Shown here: in pieces, positions 26,748 to 36,144 of the stretch
Layout: each line of letters starts with the position of its first letter
Numbering within the stretch: the stretch's first letter is position 1
Source: an uncultured Schlesneria sp.
GTDB taxonomy: Bacteria; Planctomycetota; Planctomycetia; Planctomycetales; Planctomycetaceae
Reading direction: 5' to 3'
Assembly: GCA_903834925.1 (NCBI GenBank)
Contig: CAILLA010000304.1
Coordinates: 37,538 to 101,537, forward strand
Length of the DNA: 64,000 bases
Made by a program: the position numbers and the translations under genes
Notes under the pieces: model-generated
The model's input: only the letters and a program-made list of their open reading frames with translations
Database searches by the model: none
Told to the model about the DNA's origin: nothing

Positions 26748-27650
26748 ATGAATCGCTCCCGAATTCAAATCGCAAAACCGGATATTGTGAAGCTCTTTGA
26801 CGAGCTGCCGAAGAAGGTTCACAAGCAGTCAGAACTTGCAATGATCCTCACCAGAGACAGGGCATTCTGGCGACTCACTCAGTCAACCACGACAAGTGAC
26901 TTCATCAAGTTTCTGCTGACGTCCGGAAAGCTTCGCAGGATCACCTTTCCTTTTCCGAAGCCCTACAGTCAAGAGACTCGATATGCATGGGGCGACGTTC
27001 ATTTTTCTGACATCGTACTTACGTTAAAGTCACATTGTCACTTCTCGCACTACTCCGCCGTTCAAATTCATGGACTCACTGAGCAAATCCCGAAGACCAC
27101 TTACATCAACTTCGAGCAACCCCTCGCAAGCAACTCGACCGGGGAACTCTCGCAAAAAAGCATTGACATGGCGTTCAGGCGAAAAGCTCGAACCACGAGC
27201 TATATCGCTGAAACAGACGATTTTCGTGTCTGTATTCTCAATGGCAAGAACACTGATTACTTGGGTGTTGTTGATAATTTTAACCCCGCAAACGAGACGA
27301 ATTTGAATGGCGTCGTCGGAAAGGTTCGTGTCACGAATCTTGAACGAACACTTATCGATATTGCCGTTCGGCCGGTCTATGCTGGTGGAGTGCATGAGGT
27401 GTTAAAGGCATACCGCTTGGCACAATCGGCCCTGTCCGTCAACCGCCTGGCGGCGATGCTGCAGCAGCTAAAGTACATCTACCCTTTCCATCAGGCAATT
27501 GGCTTTTATCTTGAACGCGCAGGCTATAAGTCGACACTCTTGGATCTTTTTCGACGCTTTCGCGTCGACTTCGACTTTTATCTGGTTCATCAAATGAAAG
27601 AAATGGAATACGTGAAAGACTGGAGGCTTTATGTACCGAAGGGTTTCTAG
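26748..27650 (+). CDS. AbiEi-like antitoxin / transcriptional regulator
   Basis: A 300-residue protein from the ATG at 26748. An in-frame ATG at 26622 would run the gene through palindrome P3 and is unlikely. The N-terminal part (SELAMILTRDRAFWRLTQSTTTSDFIKFLLTSGKLRRI) looks like the winged-helix region of AbiEi proteins. The C-terminal part contains RVTNLERTLIDIAVRPVYAGGVHEVLKAYRLA, the recognisable AbiEi C-terminal antitoxin signature. In AbiE type IV systems this protein represses its promoter and antagonises the nucleotidyltransferase toxin AbiEii. Unusually, the toxin-like gene is convergent, not downstream in an operon, with the stops six bases apart. Three palindromes precede the gene. 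Confidence 0.75.
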   Translation: MNRSRIQIAKPDIVKLFDELPKKVHKQSELAMILTRDRAFWRLTQSTTTSDFIKFLLTSGKLRRITFPFPKPYSQETRYAWGDVHFSDIVLTLKSHCHFSHYSAVQIHGLTEQIPKTTYINFEQPLASNSTGELSQKSIDMAFRRKARTTSYIAETDDFRVCILNGKNTDYLGVVDNFNPANETNLNGVVGKVRVTNLERTLIDIAVRPVYAGGVHEVLKAYRLAQSALSVNRLAAMLQQLKYIYPFHQAIGFYLERAGYKSTLLDLFRRFRVDFDFYLVHQMKEMEYVKDWRLYVPKGF

Positions 27651-27656
27651 GAGTCT

Positions 27657-28574
27657 TTAATTTCCTCTAACGTTTTCATCCAGTTTTGAAATTAATTCGA
27701 TTACAAAATCGAAGTAAAAATCAAATGGCTTCAGCGCCACCCCGGGTTTCACAGTGTCTTTGACTGCAAGAAAGTTCCCGCGGTGAAACTCTGCGTAGTT
27801 GGCAACGAGTGCCAGAAGTGACAACGGAACTCGTTTTGCCAAAAAGATGTGACCAAGCAAATCTTGATTCTGTTTTGACGCCGCGTCGAATCCAAACTCG
27901 GTGACAAGGGTGTGAATGTCAAGAAAGTCCCTTGCCCTGGCGCCTCCCGCTCGATTTCGTTTGACTACGGGACCATATTCCGTCATTTGCTGGCAAATGG
28001 CGCGGAGTTTCTCGCACACCATCATCGCTGGTGAGTAGGCGAAAATAAGGTAGCCGCCAAGTTCATACGACTGCTTTCCCGTTACGAATTCGTGTTTGCT
28101 GATGTCGATAGAAAATTTCGTTTTCTCCCCTGGCCCAAGTTTCAACGCGCGGTTCCGAATGGCATTCAGATCTCCACCGAGTTTCGATTTTCTTGACGGT
28201 TCGATAACCTTAAACTCCACTCCATAACCACCCCAGAAATCCGCAACGTCATCCGTGAGTCCTTCCGGTACTTCTTCCATTTTGAAATCAAAAACATCGA
28301 GGCCGGCCTCCCTAAAAGTCTGCTTCAACGAGGTTTCCACACGACTTTTGACATCGTCCAGTTCATCCTTCGAAAAATCTCCCTGCATGGAAAAGTCCAC
28401 GTCGCATGATGCTCTGGTGCTAATTTGGTGGATGAGATCAAGCGCATTTCCGCCCTTTAAAACAAGCCGCTCAAGAAGCGAGTCGTCAGAAAACATCGCG
28501 ATGATCACGAGTCGCTTGATATCATCAAGTTGCTTCATCTTGTCGTTAACGGCGGATTGCTTCTTCTTTGGCAT
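27657..28574 (-). CDS. AbiEii/AbiGii-family nucleotidyltransferase toxin
   Basis: A 305-residue protein on the minus strand. The nucleotidyltransferase signature is clear: VLKGGNALDLIHQISTRAS at residues 38-56 (GG motif), then CDVDFSM with Asp58 and Asp60 as the metal-binding pair. A conserved block near SPAMMVCEKLRAICQQ and RARDFLDIHTLV is shared with AbiEii proteins, which are thought to transfer nucleotides to RNA targets (tRNA in some related toxins) and block growth. The gene faces the AbiEi-like gene tail to tail. Convergent transcription could itself reduce toxin expression. Its promoter would lie between 28575 and 28774, close to that of metY; no palindrome like P1-P3 is seen there. 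Confidence 0.82.
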   Translation of the reverse strand: MPKKKQSAVNDKMKQLDDIKRLVIIAMFSDDSLLERLVLKGGNALDLIHQISTRASCDVDFSMQGDFSKDELDDVKSRVETSLKQTFREAGLDVFDFKMEEVPEGLTDDVADFWGGYGVEFKVIEPSRKSKLGGDLNAIRNRALKLGPGEKTKFSIDISKHEFVTGKQSYELGGYLIFAYSPAMMVCEKLRAICQQMTEYGPVVKRNRAGGARARDFLDIHTLVTEFGFDAASKQNQDLLGHIFLAKRVPLSLLALVANYAEFHRGNFLAVKDTVKPGVALKPFDFYFDFVIELISKLDENVRGN

Positions 28575-28774
28575 TCACTTTATCTTTGTAGGTTATTCAC
28601 ATTCTAAATCGATTCCATTGGGAAGCGGCAGGTGACTTTCGAAATGGGTGTCGACGCAGTTATTATCATTCGCTGATCGTGTATTCAATCTTGTCGACGC
28701 AATTCAAGTGAATTGGCTTGAATCCGTCTGCCAGGCGATCCAGTTGGAAAAAACTCACTGAGGAACGTTCATTC

Positions 28775-30070
28775 ATGTCGTCTGACAGGACACGTAAGTT
28801 CGGATTCGAAACCCGTATGCTTCACGCGGGTCATATCCCCGACCCGCATGTGGGTGCCCGCGCGGTCCCCATCTACCAGACCACGTCGTACGTATTTCAG
28901 GACGCAGAGCAAGCTGCGGAACTTTTCGACCTGAAGCTGTATGGCAATATTTATACTCGCATCAGCAATCCAACGACCGCCGTGTTCGAGGAACGTCTGG
29001 CCTCGCTCGAAGGGGCAACCGGTGCCGTTGCTTTGGCGAGCGGTATGGCGGCTCAATTTGCCGTGTTCATGACGCTTTTGGAACCGGGGGATGAAATCGT
29101 CGCTTCGGCCCACCTTTATGGTGGCTCGGTCACGCAGCTCACGCATACGCTGAAGAAACTTTCGATCAAGGTTCATTATGTCGATCCGAGTAATCTGAAA
29201 GCCTGGGAAGAAGCGATCACACCTAAAACACGGTGCCTTTACGGGGAAACGATCGGCAACCCCGGCGGCTCCATCCTGGATCTTGAGGCCCTCGCCGCCC
29301 TGGCCGACAGCAAGCGGATTCCGCTGATCGTCGACAACACCTTTGCCACGCCGTACCTGTGTCGGCCCATCGATTGGGGCGCGACGATTGTTACTCATTC
29401 GGCGACAAAATTCATTGGCGGGCACGGAACCAGCATTGGTGGTGCTGTCGTCGACTCAGGCAAATTCAACTTTGCCCGCTTCCCGACGATCGCCGACCCT
29501 TCGCCGTCGTATCATGGGCTGAGGTTCTTCGACACGTTCGGCCATTATGGCTTCCTGATGAAACTGCGAGTGGAAACATTGCGCGACACAGGTGCCTGCA
29601 TTTCCCCGATGAACTCCTTCCTGCTGATTCAAGGACTGGAAACGCTTTCGCTACGGATGGAACGGCATGTGAGCAACGCTTTGGGCGTTGCCAAATATCT
29701 CGCCGAACATCCGAAGGTGGCTCGCGTAAACTACGCAGGGCTACCCGACAACCCGTATCATGCGCTCGCCCTCAAGTACCTGCCGAAGGGGCCTGGAGCG
29801 GTCTTTTCGTTTGATCTGAAGCCGATCGGTGGTGACGCGAGGGAGGCTGGCCGACGCTTCATTGAAAAGCTCGAACTCTTCTCGCACCTGGCGAATGTTG
29901 GCGATGCTCGCAGCCTGGTGATCCACCCGGCATCGACGACGCATCAGCAGCTGAGTGACGAAGAACTTGCAGCGGGGAGCGTTGGCCCCGGCCTCGTGCG
30001 ATTGTCTGTGGGACTTGAGACCTTGGAGGATTTGATATGGGACTTGGATCAGGCGCTAGCTGCGCTATAA
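28775..30070 (+). CDS. metY: O-acetylhomoserine sulfhydrylase
   Basis: A 431-residue PLP enzyme of the Cys/Met metabolism family. FETRMLHAG at the N-terminus and the cofactor lysine in THSATKFIGGHG (Lys212) are visible, as are ALASGMAAQFAVF, YGETIGNPGGSILDLEALA and the C-terminal HPASTTHQQLS box typical of MetY. It converts O-acetylhomoserine and sulfide to homocysteine. The ATG at 28775 has GAGG about 11 bases upstream; an ATG at 28718 is less likely. It overlaps the CoA-binding protein gene by 34 bases, and serine acetyltransferase (37205) and threonine synthase (43672) lie further along. Its 5' end is duplicated as a decayed fragment at 26351. Confidence 0.92.
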   Translation: MSSDRTRKFGFETRMLHAGHIPDPHVGARAVPIYQTTSYVFQDAEQAAELFDLKLYGNIYTRISNPTTAVFEERLASLEGATGAVALASGMAAQFAVFMTLLEPGDEIVASAHLYGGSVTQLTHTLKKLSIKVHYVDPSNLKAWEEAITPKTRCLYGETIGNPGGSILDLEALAALADSKRIPLIVDNTFATPYLCRPIDWGATIVTHSATKFIGGHGTSIGGAVVDSGKFNFARFPTIADPSPSYHGLRFFDTFGHYGFLMKLRVETLRDTGACISPMNSFLLIQGLETLSLRMERHVSNALGVAKYLAEHPKVARVNYAGLPDNPYHALALKYLPKGPGAVFSFDLKPIGGDAREAGRRFIEKLELFSHLANVGDARSLVIHPASTTHQQLSDEELAAGSVGPGLVRLSVGLETLEDLIWDLDQALAAL

Positions 30071-30570
30071 GCCTCAACACGGTTTTGACGCCGGAGCAGC
30101 AGGCCCGTTATCAGGACCCTGACAGCATACGCGACATCCTGAGTCGAACGAAGACCATCGCGATCGTCGGCCTTTCTTCGGAACGGCAGAAGGCGAGCTA
30201 CTTCGTTGCCACTTACCTGATGCGCGAAGGATACCGCGTGATCCCCGTGAATCCGCGAGGCGGTACGATCCTTGGTGAAACGGTTTACCCGGATCTCAAA
30301 AGCATTCCTGAAAAAGTCGATCTGGTCGACGTCTTCCGTCCCTCTGGGGAAGTGCCAGCAATCGTCGATCAGGCGATTGAGATCGGTGCGATGGCGGTCT
30401 GGACACAATTACGGATCATCAATTTCGAAGCGGCGGAAAAGGCATTGGCGGCCGGAGTCTTGGTCGTGATGGACAAATGCGTAAAGATGGAACACGGTCG
30501 ATTCTCCGGCAGCCTTCACTGGGCCGGCATGAACACCGAACTCATCTCAGCCCGCCGGGCGAAACGCTGA
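30037..30570 (+). CDS. CoA-binding (YccU-like) domain protein
   Basis: A 177-residue protein with a CoA-binding Rossmann domain: TIAIVGLSSERQKASYFVATYLMREGYRVIPVNPRG, then DLVDVFRPSGEVPAIVDQAIEIGAMAVWTQLRI and VVMDKCVKMEH. Small proteins of this type commonly sit beside metY or other sulfur-metabolism genes. The ATG at 30037 overlaps the metY coding end by 34 bases. A TTG at 30085, which starts at the first conserved residues, is an alternative. Translational coupling to metY is likely. Its reaction is unknown; binding CoA or a CoA ester is a family-based inference. Confidence 0.82.
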   Translation: MGLGSGASCAISLNTVLTPEQQARYQDPDSIRDILSRTKTIAIVGLSSERQKASYFVATYLMREGYRVIPVNPRGGTILGETVYPDLKSIPEKVDLVDVFRPSGEVPAIVDQAIEIGAMAVWTQLRIINFEAAEKALAAGVLVVMDKCVKMEHGRFSGSLHWAGMNTELISARRAKR

Positions 30571-30717
30571 CCGGGTGGTTGTGTGTCCGGATTTTGAGTT
30601 TTTTGGCCGATGAAAAAGCGATGAATTTTTGCCGCAGATACACATGGAAGCTTCCTCAGGCCGAGCCTGTCCGGTGAATCTCAAGTTACCTTTCGTGCAG
30701 GGGCGTACGTCAGGCAT

Positions 30718-32805
30718 TTAATCAAATAATGTTTTTTGTGAGACCCTCGGCTTTTTCGGCTTTTTGGCGGGTTCGGCAGAATCGTGCGGCACCAAAGCAG
30801 TGCTGCGAGCGATCATCCCATTCAAGTCTTTATTATCACTAGCGACAGTTAACAGCTGACCGGCGATTACGATCTTGCGATCGTTTGCGGAAAGTTTAAA
30901 TGCCGCTTCTTCAAGACGCCGCAATTTCTGATGGGCCGAGATAATCGCTTCAGCCTCAGTCGGAAAACGCCGCTTTGATCGGGTCGCTTTCTGGCAGACC
31001 AAAACAATATCGAGTTGAATGGGTTCTTTCGCTTGTGACTTTGGGGTTGCCACTGACATCTCGGCCTTAACTGGCTGAGAATTAATCACAACGAATCCGG
31101 CTTTTGTCAGGGCCTCGGCAAGTGCTGTCCATCCTTCTTCTCGTGAGTGATGGTACGTGAAGACGAGAAGTCCGTCAGGTTTCAGGATTCGGTGACACTC
31201 GCTAAAAACGGATTGAAGCTTTACCGCGAACTGTTGTGAGTCGGTATCCTGCACTTCGCGGTCGTGTCGCGTGCTTGTCGTATTTGATTCTCCGAGCTGC
31301 TGCCAGGCATAAAAGAAATCGGCTAATTCGGAATAGTGGACGTTATCGAAGAAAGGTGGATCGGTGACGACAAAATCGATACTTTCTTTTAACAAGCCTG
31401 TGTCAGAGGAATCTCCGCATGACAAAGCAATTCCGTGGCTTGGGACATCATCGGCCCAAGCGTGCAGATTACCCGAAAATTCCCGCGAACAAACTTTGCC
31501 TGCCCGTGACTCTGTCCCGTTCACTTCGGTCGGGGCGTCTCGATAATCAAGTAGGCGAATAAGTCGGCTCCGGAAAAGGTTTGAAAACGAGCCGGAGCTT
31601 TTTTTCGTGCCCCACAGATTCGCTTCTATGGGCATTCGTTCGGGCTTGAGGATGTGATGAGAAAACATGTGTCGAACCGCGCCCGTTCCTTCGCCTTTGT
31701 AGGACGCAAAAACGTTGTTGAACTCAAGGGTCCCAGAAAAAAGAGAAAGCAATGCGTCTCGTGACGACTTATCTGTTAGCTCAGTAATCGCGGTTCTCAG
31801 AAGAGACAAAGCAAGAAGCTGGCGGTCATTGAAGAAGTCACGCCATTGCATAAAGCCATAACGCATGGCTTGACGCGTGTTATAGCCGTCCGCCAGCTTC
31901 AGACTCGGAAGAGAGATCGAGTTCGTAGCGATCAACTTGTTAAGTTGCGTTGTGCAATCGCGGTAGGCTTTCTCATCCGCTTTTGATATCGGTAGGTATT
32001 GCTTTGTGTTGGCGCTGGTCAGAACAAGCTTTGCGTATTGGCGGAACGTCGGACGTCGACCACCGACTGCGTCGATAATGCTGAACGAATTTGAGCAATG
32101 GGGACAATTGGCCTTCGCGCCTGCGGCGGGGCCGTTCGTTGGGTCAAAATGATGTTGACAAGTTGGGCAGTCCGTAGCGGTGCAGCCGTGGCGCGATTCA
32201 AAAACGTCGCCGCATTGTGGGCAGACGACCTGGACTTCTGGTTTCCGGGCAGGATAAGCATTTCGAGCGAATACGTATGTGGGAAACAGATCAACGGATT
32301 TGGAGCAATGCGGGCAAATGCTCTGCATCACCCAAAAATGATATAAGACGTCACATGGCTTACCGGATGCATCTTGTGAGCGATAAAGTCCGCGTAGTGT
32401 TTCGCCGACGCCGTCTGAGAGATCGCGAAAAGATTTCTCAATTCCCTTGCGGTTGAGTGGTCCTAGAGCAACGCGCACTGAGTTCTCGGCGACCTGATTG
32501 ATATCGCGTCCGAGTGCAGTGAAGCCGAGCTTATGAGCTTCGCCAATCGTTGTCCCTGATCCCATGAACGGATCGAAAATCCGAACGCCGGAAAAGTCAT
32601 GTTTTTGGTAAAACCTGACGGATAGGTCATCATCGTCTTTAAGAGTGCATCCAAGAAGAATGCCTCGAAAAACAGTTCCCAACCGTTTCGCCCACCACTT
32701 GTGCAAATGGTAGATAGGCCTGTGGACTTCCTTTCGCCAGCTTTCACGTTCTGCCAGTTGTGAAATATACTCAAAGTCGAAGAAATCCGTTTCGATTAGA
32801 CGCAC
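30718..32805 (-). CDS. DNA methyltransferase with zinc-ribbon insert (RM system)
   Basis: About 695 residues from a GTG at 32805, placed just after the nuclease stop with GGGAG upstream. An ATG at 32850 would overlap the nuclease gene. The N-terminus carries HKWWAKRLG, a motif of the COG1743/DUF1156 methylases. DPFMGSGTT (near residue 78) is motif I for SAM binding, and DPPFFDN (Asp482) is catalytic motif IV, so the order resembles alpha-class amino-methyltransferases. Between them are several CxxC pairs (CPHC, CPQC, CPTC, CPHC), likely zinc ribbons in the target-recognition region. It probably makes N6-methyladenine or N4-methylcytosine and protects host DNA from the linked nuclease. Specificity cannot be read from sequence. 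Confidence 0.87.
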   Translation of the reverse strand: MRLIETDFFDFEYISQLAERESWRKEVHRPIYHLHKWWAKRLGTVFRGILLGCTLKDDDDLSVRFYQKHDFSGVRIFDPFMGSGTTIGEAHKLGFTALGRDINQVAENSVRVALGPLNRKGIEKSFRDLSDGVGETLRGLYRSQDASGKPCDVLYHFWVMQSICPHCSKSVDLFPTYVFARNAYPARKPEVQVVCPQCGDVFESRHGCTATDCPTCQHHFDPTNGPAAGAKANCPHCSNSFSIIDAVGGRRPTFRQYAKLVLTSANTKQYLPISKADEKAYRDCTTQLNKLIATNSISLPSLKLADGYNTRQAMRYGFMQWRDFFNDRQLLALSLLRTAITELTDKSSRDALLSLFSGTLEFNNVFASYKGEGTGAVRHMFSHHILKPERMPIEANLWGTKKSSGSFSNLFRSRLIRLLDYRDAPTEVNGTESRAGKVCSREFSGNLHAWADDVPSHGIALSCGDSSDTGLLKESIDFVVTDPPFFDNVHYSELADFFYAWQQLGESNTTSTRHDREVQDTDSQQFAVKLQSVFSECHRILKPDGLLVFTYHHSREEGWTALAEALTKAGFVVINSQPVKAEMSVATPKSQAKEPIQLDIVLVCQKATRSKRRFPTEAEAIISAHQKLRRLEEAAFKLSANDRKIVIAGQLLTVASDNKDLNGMIARSTALVPHDSAEPAKKPKKPRVSQKTLFD

Positions 32806-32806
32806 G

Positions 32807-33604
32807 TTACTGTTCTCCCTCTTCTTCGTCGAGTTCTGGGACAAGTTCATCCGGTGATACTTGACGCATCGAAGCCGGAGAGACAGGAGAACCGGAGAGT
32901 CTCCATGCGAGGAAGTCGTGCGATTTGCCCTCGCCGGGGTTCTTGATCTTTTCCGGGACAAGAGCATTTGTTCGAAGGTCGAATGCGTATCCAATGATCA
33001 GTTCTGCGGCTTCAGTTCGCACGAGCCGACCGACCTTTTTAAACCCTTTTCCCGGCTTGGAATTATCTGGCAAGATCAGGGTACATTGATGTGCGACGCC
33101 GTCAACGAGATGAAACGGGGTCGGAACAACGTACATTTTCCGATCTCTGATCATCAGGTCGCCGTAGCTTCCAAATCCCTTTACGTTTTTGTTCCGATGC
33201 TCGTAATCGTGATCCGCATTCAAGAAATCGCCGTGGCACAATACGAGATCGACAACGGGATAGCGATTGCCGTCCGGTTTTTTTGGATATCGGCCGAAGA
33301 CATAATAGATTGTTCGGCCGTTGTGTAGGCCCGTCGGAACTTGGCTGTTGGAGTCGAAATTCGCGTCGCGGCCGGGATATGCGAGGCCCTTGATCTCAAA
33401 GCCTTCAGTCTGATTGACCAGCTTGAAGTCCGGATAACTGTTTCGACCGCCTTGGTCATAAAGCAACCCGCTCTCGACAAGACAAGTTTGGAACCAATTT
33501 TGGAAGTGAAATTCCTTGTCCTTCTCGCTTTCACGGACGATTAACTCGCCAGCTCGAATTGCCTCGACGCATCGCCGAAAACCCGCCGCTGCCGTCGCAG
33601 ACAT
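32807..33604 (-). CDS. PD-(D/E)XK type II restriction endonuclease
   Basis: A 265-residue protein starting at 33604 on the minus strand and ending one base before the methylase GTG. A PD-(D/E)XK nuclease core is visible: NSYPDFKLV with Pro58-Asp59, followed at the right distance by FEIKG with Glu70 and Lys72. An upstream helix (FHFQNWFQTCLVESGLLYD) is consistent with the fold. It is translationally coupled to the methyltransferase, so the two form a compact restriction-modification system with the nuclease first. That order usually needs a control mechanism to avoid early cutting; no C-protein gene is seen. No close named family was recognised, and the recognition site is unknown. Confidence 0.8.
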   Translation of the reverse strand: MSATAAAGFRRCVEAIRAGELIVRESEKDKEFHFQNWFQTCLVESGLLYDQGGRNSYPDFKLVNQTEGFEIKGLAYPGRDANFDSNSQVPTGLHNGRTIYYVFGRYPKKPDGNRYPVVDLVLCHGDFLNADHDYEHRNKNVKGFGSYGDLMIRDRKMYVVPTPFHLVDGVAHQCTLILPDNSKPGKGFKKVGRLVRTEAAELIIGYAFDLRTNALVPEKIKNPGEGKSHDFLAWRLSGSPVSPASMRQVSPDELVPELDEEEGEQ

Positions 33605-33777
33605 AATTGATATCCGGTTGCCAAATGCTCAAAAAATATCCCGAGCACGAGTGGACGACGTCGTGTCCTCCGATCAAAAGTCTCGGTGAAGAACGTCAGG
33701 GTCATACCAGTATTTTCCAGATCGACGGCGGGGATTCAACCCAGTTAGAACGCACATAGCCACATTGGAACCTCAAC

Positions 33778-34500
33778 TTACTCAATCGAGAAGGCATGTT
33801 CTGTATTCAGTGCTTCCCAACCGAAGTTGAGCAATGGTTTCGAGTCGCGGGCGAGGGCTACGATTTGGTCGACAAGGCTCGACTGGGAAATGTCTGCGGC
33901 AGAAAGTTTGCGGAGGACAACCCACGATTTGAGTTTTAAAACCTCTGCGAACTTCGGAGACGAATCCTCGAAGCCCCTCGGGACTCGCACAAGAGTGTCA
34001 TCGGTCAAAAGCGGTAACTCGGCTTTCAGGAGCGCACGTTCCACCTTTCCCCAGCCTGCCGATTGTGCGACCAGCCCCTGGCGTAATGAAAGCAGAGTCG
34101 GCGGTTCAGGGCAGTAGAACCCCGCTGCGACAAAACTGCCTTTGGGATCAATATGAATATAGAGCACGCCGGGCGAGTGCTTTTCGCCGTCTCTGGTCAA
34201 CACTGCGCTGGCGTGAGTTTGATACGGTCTTTTGTCTTTTGAAAAGCGGATATCGCGATTGATGCGGAACAAGGCGCGGTGAGGATCGCCGTATAAAGGG
34301 AGCCTGGCTTTTTTCAATTGTGTTGACACATCGTCCACAAGTGATTGTAAAGGACCACGCACGAACTGCTCATAGCGAGCCTTATTTGCCGCAAACCATT
34401 CCTTGTTCTGGTTGTTGTCGAGGTCCTGAAAAAAAGCCATCGATTCAGGCCGAAAGCCCTCAAAAGGGGGTAGCGGAAACGGTTGAGCCGGTTTTGACAT
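33778..34500 (-). CDS. DUF2461 (TIGR02453) family protein
   Basis: A 240-residue protein with the family's N-terminal FFQDLDNNQNKEWFAANKARYEQFVRGP block, a DPHRALFRINRDIRFSKDKRPYQTHASAV block, and YIHIDPKGSFVAAGFYCPEP. TIGR02453 proteins are widespread, about 220-240 residues long and without an established activity. The gene stands alone between the RM genes and a TPR-like gene. Length and all conserved blocks are intact. Cytoplasmic, as no signal peptide is present. Confidence 0.88.
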   Translation of the reverse strand: MSKPAQPFPLPPFEGFRPESMAFFQDLDNNQNKEWFAANKARYEQFVRGPLQSLVDDVSTQLKKARLPLYGDPHRALFRINRDIRFSKDKRPYQTHASAVLTRDGEKHSPGVLYIHIDPKGSFVAAGFYCPEPPTLLSLRQGLVAQSAGWGKVERALLKAELPLLTDDTLVRVPRGFEDSSPKFAEVLKLKSWVVLRKLSAADISQSSLVDQIVALARDSKPLLNFGWEALNTEHAFSIE

Positions 34501-34705
34501 GAAACTATCCCTCCCTCAATTTTTGATGTCAGCGCTATGAACGGGCCGTGTTATGAGAATATTGCGTATTTCGGTCTGGTACGACGATCTGGCGCTATGA
34601 ACATCAAGCGCATCTTTAGTCGGCGATGTGTACCATGTTCTCATTCATGAAAAAATAGAATATCCCTTTTTGAATTCACCAAGCGAACAATAGAGGTTGC
34701 CGGCG

Positions 34706-35965
34706 ATGATTGCACGAACACTTTTACCGATGTCGGTCTCAATTGTTTGCCTTTCGGCAGTTGTCCATGCGGCGGATGGCGATCGTGCTGCGGCAGAACA
34801 ATGGTTGCTCAGGGCCGTCGAGTCATCCAGGCAGATCAAAACAGAGTCAGCCATTAGTCATGCCGCTGACAAAATGGCTAACGCGCATGCTCGGTTAGGG
34901 CAGGTCGACGAAGCGTTTAATGCAGCCAAACTTGTTACAAATCCGCAACTGAAACTGTATGCGTTGACCGCGACAATCCAGGCGGCAGTCAATGCAGACC
35001 AAACAACCGATCTGCTGGTTGCGGAAGCCAGGCTGACACTCAAAGGAAATGAAGGGAGTTTTAACGACGCGGCGATGAAAAACTTGCTTCGTATCGCGGA
35101 AACAAAGCAAAAGACGTTGCCAGCCTCATCAATACAACCTGAGCTTCCGCCGCTTGATCAATTACAAAAAGTATTTGCTGCTGCTGTGAATCGTCGAGAG
35201 AAGGTTGCGGCATTTGAACCACTGATGACGCGTTCTTTGCAAACGAAATCGTTCGACTCTCTGGAGAAAGCGATTGAAGAAACGATCAAAATGATCGAGC
35301 AAAACCCGCTTCCCGATAAGTCGTCAAAGTTCGGCACCTACGGTGATTCTGCAGAGATCGCAAGAATCCGGCTCGCGAATTTGTATATCGCATCGAAGTT
35401 GTCCGGCGAAGATAAGAATGACGAAGCGACGCGTCAACTGGCACTGGCCGACGCGGTGATTGATCCGCTGCCAGAGCACGCTGCACTGGTTAAGTGGCAG
35501 CTGCAATCCCTTCGGATTCATGTTTTATTGCAACTCAATCGGGTCAATGAAGCGATTCAACATCTCAACACAATCAAGACGCCTCTGATCGTGTCACGAG
35601 TGGCAGCGGAGATCGCAGCCTATCAAATTAAAAACGGGCAAGTGGAAGCCGGGTTGAAGATGACTGAACGAATTGGAACCGAGCTGGGTTCCGGTGACAA
35701 TCAAGGAACGGTCGCCATCGCGCTTTTTGAACATGGCGACCACGACATCGCCGTTGACTATATCAATCAAGTGGGTGAGACGGACGAAGCGATGAACGCA
35801 TTGATCTCGCTCGCGCGTCATTGGGTTGAAGCTGGCGATTTCGCTCGACTGCAATCGACGTTTGACTCAATCAAATCGCCAACCGCGCGGACTCACTATG
35901 CCACTTCCGCTGCTGTGTTTCTCGCGTTACGCGATGGGAACAAATCCGAAGACTCAACGAAATAA
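34706..35965 (+). CDS. Exported helical-repeat protein of unknown function
   Basis: The family is not recognised. The ATG at 34706 has GAGG about 10 bases upstream; a TTG at 34697 is also in frame. The 419-residue product has a signal peptide (LLPMSVSIVCLSAVVHA). A long alpha-helical region follows, with TPR-like features: alternating small and aromatic residues, and segments such as AISHAADKMANAHARLGQVDEAFNAA and RIHVLLQLNRVNEAIQHLNTI. This suggests a periplasmic protein-binding scaffold. No neighbour gives a pathway clue. Confidence 0.68.
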   Translation: MIARTLLPMSVSIVCLSAVVHAADGDRAAAEQWLLRAVESSRQIKTESAISHAADKMANAHARLGQVDEAFNAAKLVTNPQLKLYALTATIQAAVNADQTTDLLVAEARLTLKGNEGSFNDAAMKNLLRIAETKQKTLPASSIQPELPPLDQLQKVFAAAVNRREKVAAFEPLMTRSLQTKSFDSLEKAIEETIKMIEQNPLPDKSSKFGTYGDSAEIARIRLANLYIASKLSGEDKNDEATRQLALADAVIDPLPEHAALVKWQLQSLRIHVLLQLNRVNEAIQHLNTIKTPLIVSRVAAEIAAYQIKNGQVEAGLKMTERIGTELGSGDNQGTVAIALFEHGDHDIAVDYINQVGETDEAMNALISLARHWVEAGDFARLQSTFDSIKSPTARTHYATSAAVFLALRDGNKSEDSTK

Positions 35966-36144
35966 CACGGAAGTAGATTTGCGTTTCACAAAGGTCCACC
36001 GAGATTGATTTCCATTGGCATATTCGTCAAATTATTTGGTTGGACACCACAGATTAACAACGTTGTAACAGAATTCGAACTGGAGTCACTTCACAGGTGT
36101 GTCACACGAGGGATTTCGTTGGAATTTTTTCTTGAAGCCGAAAT

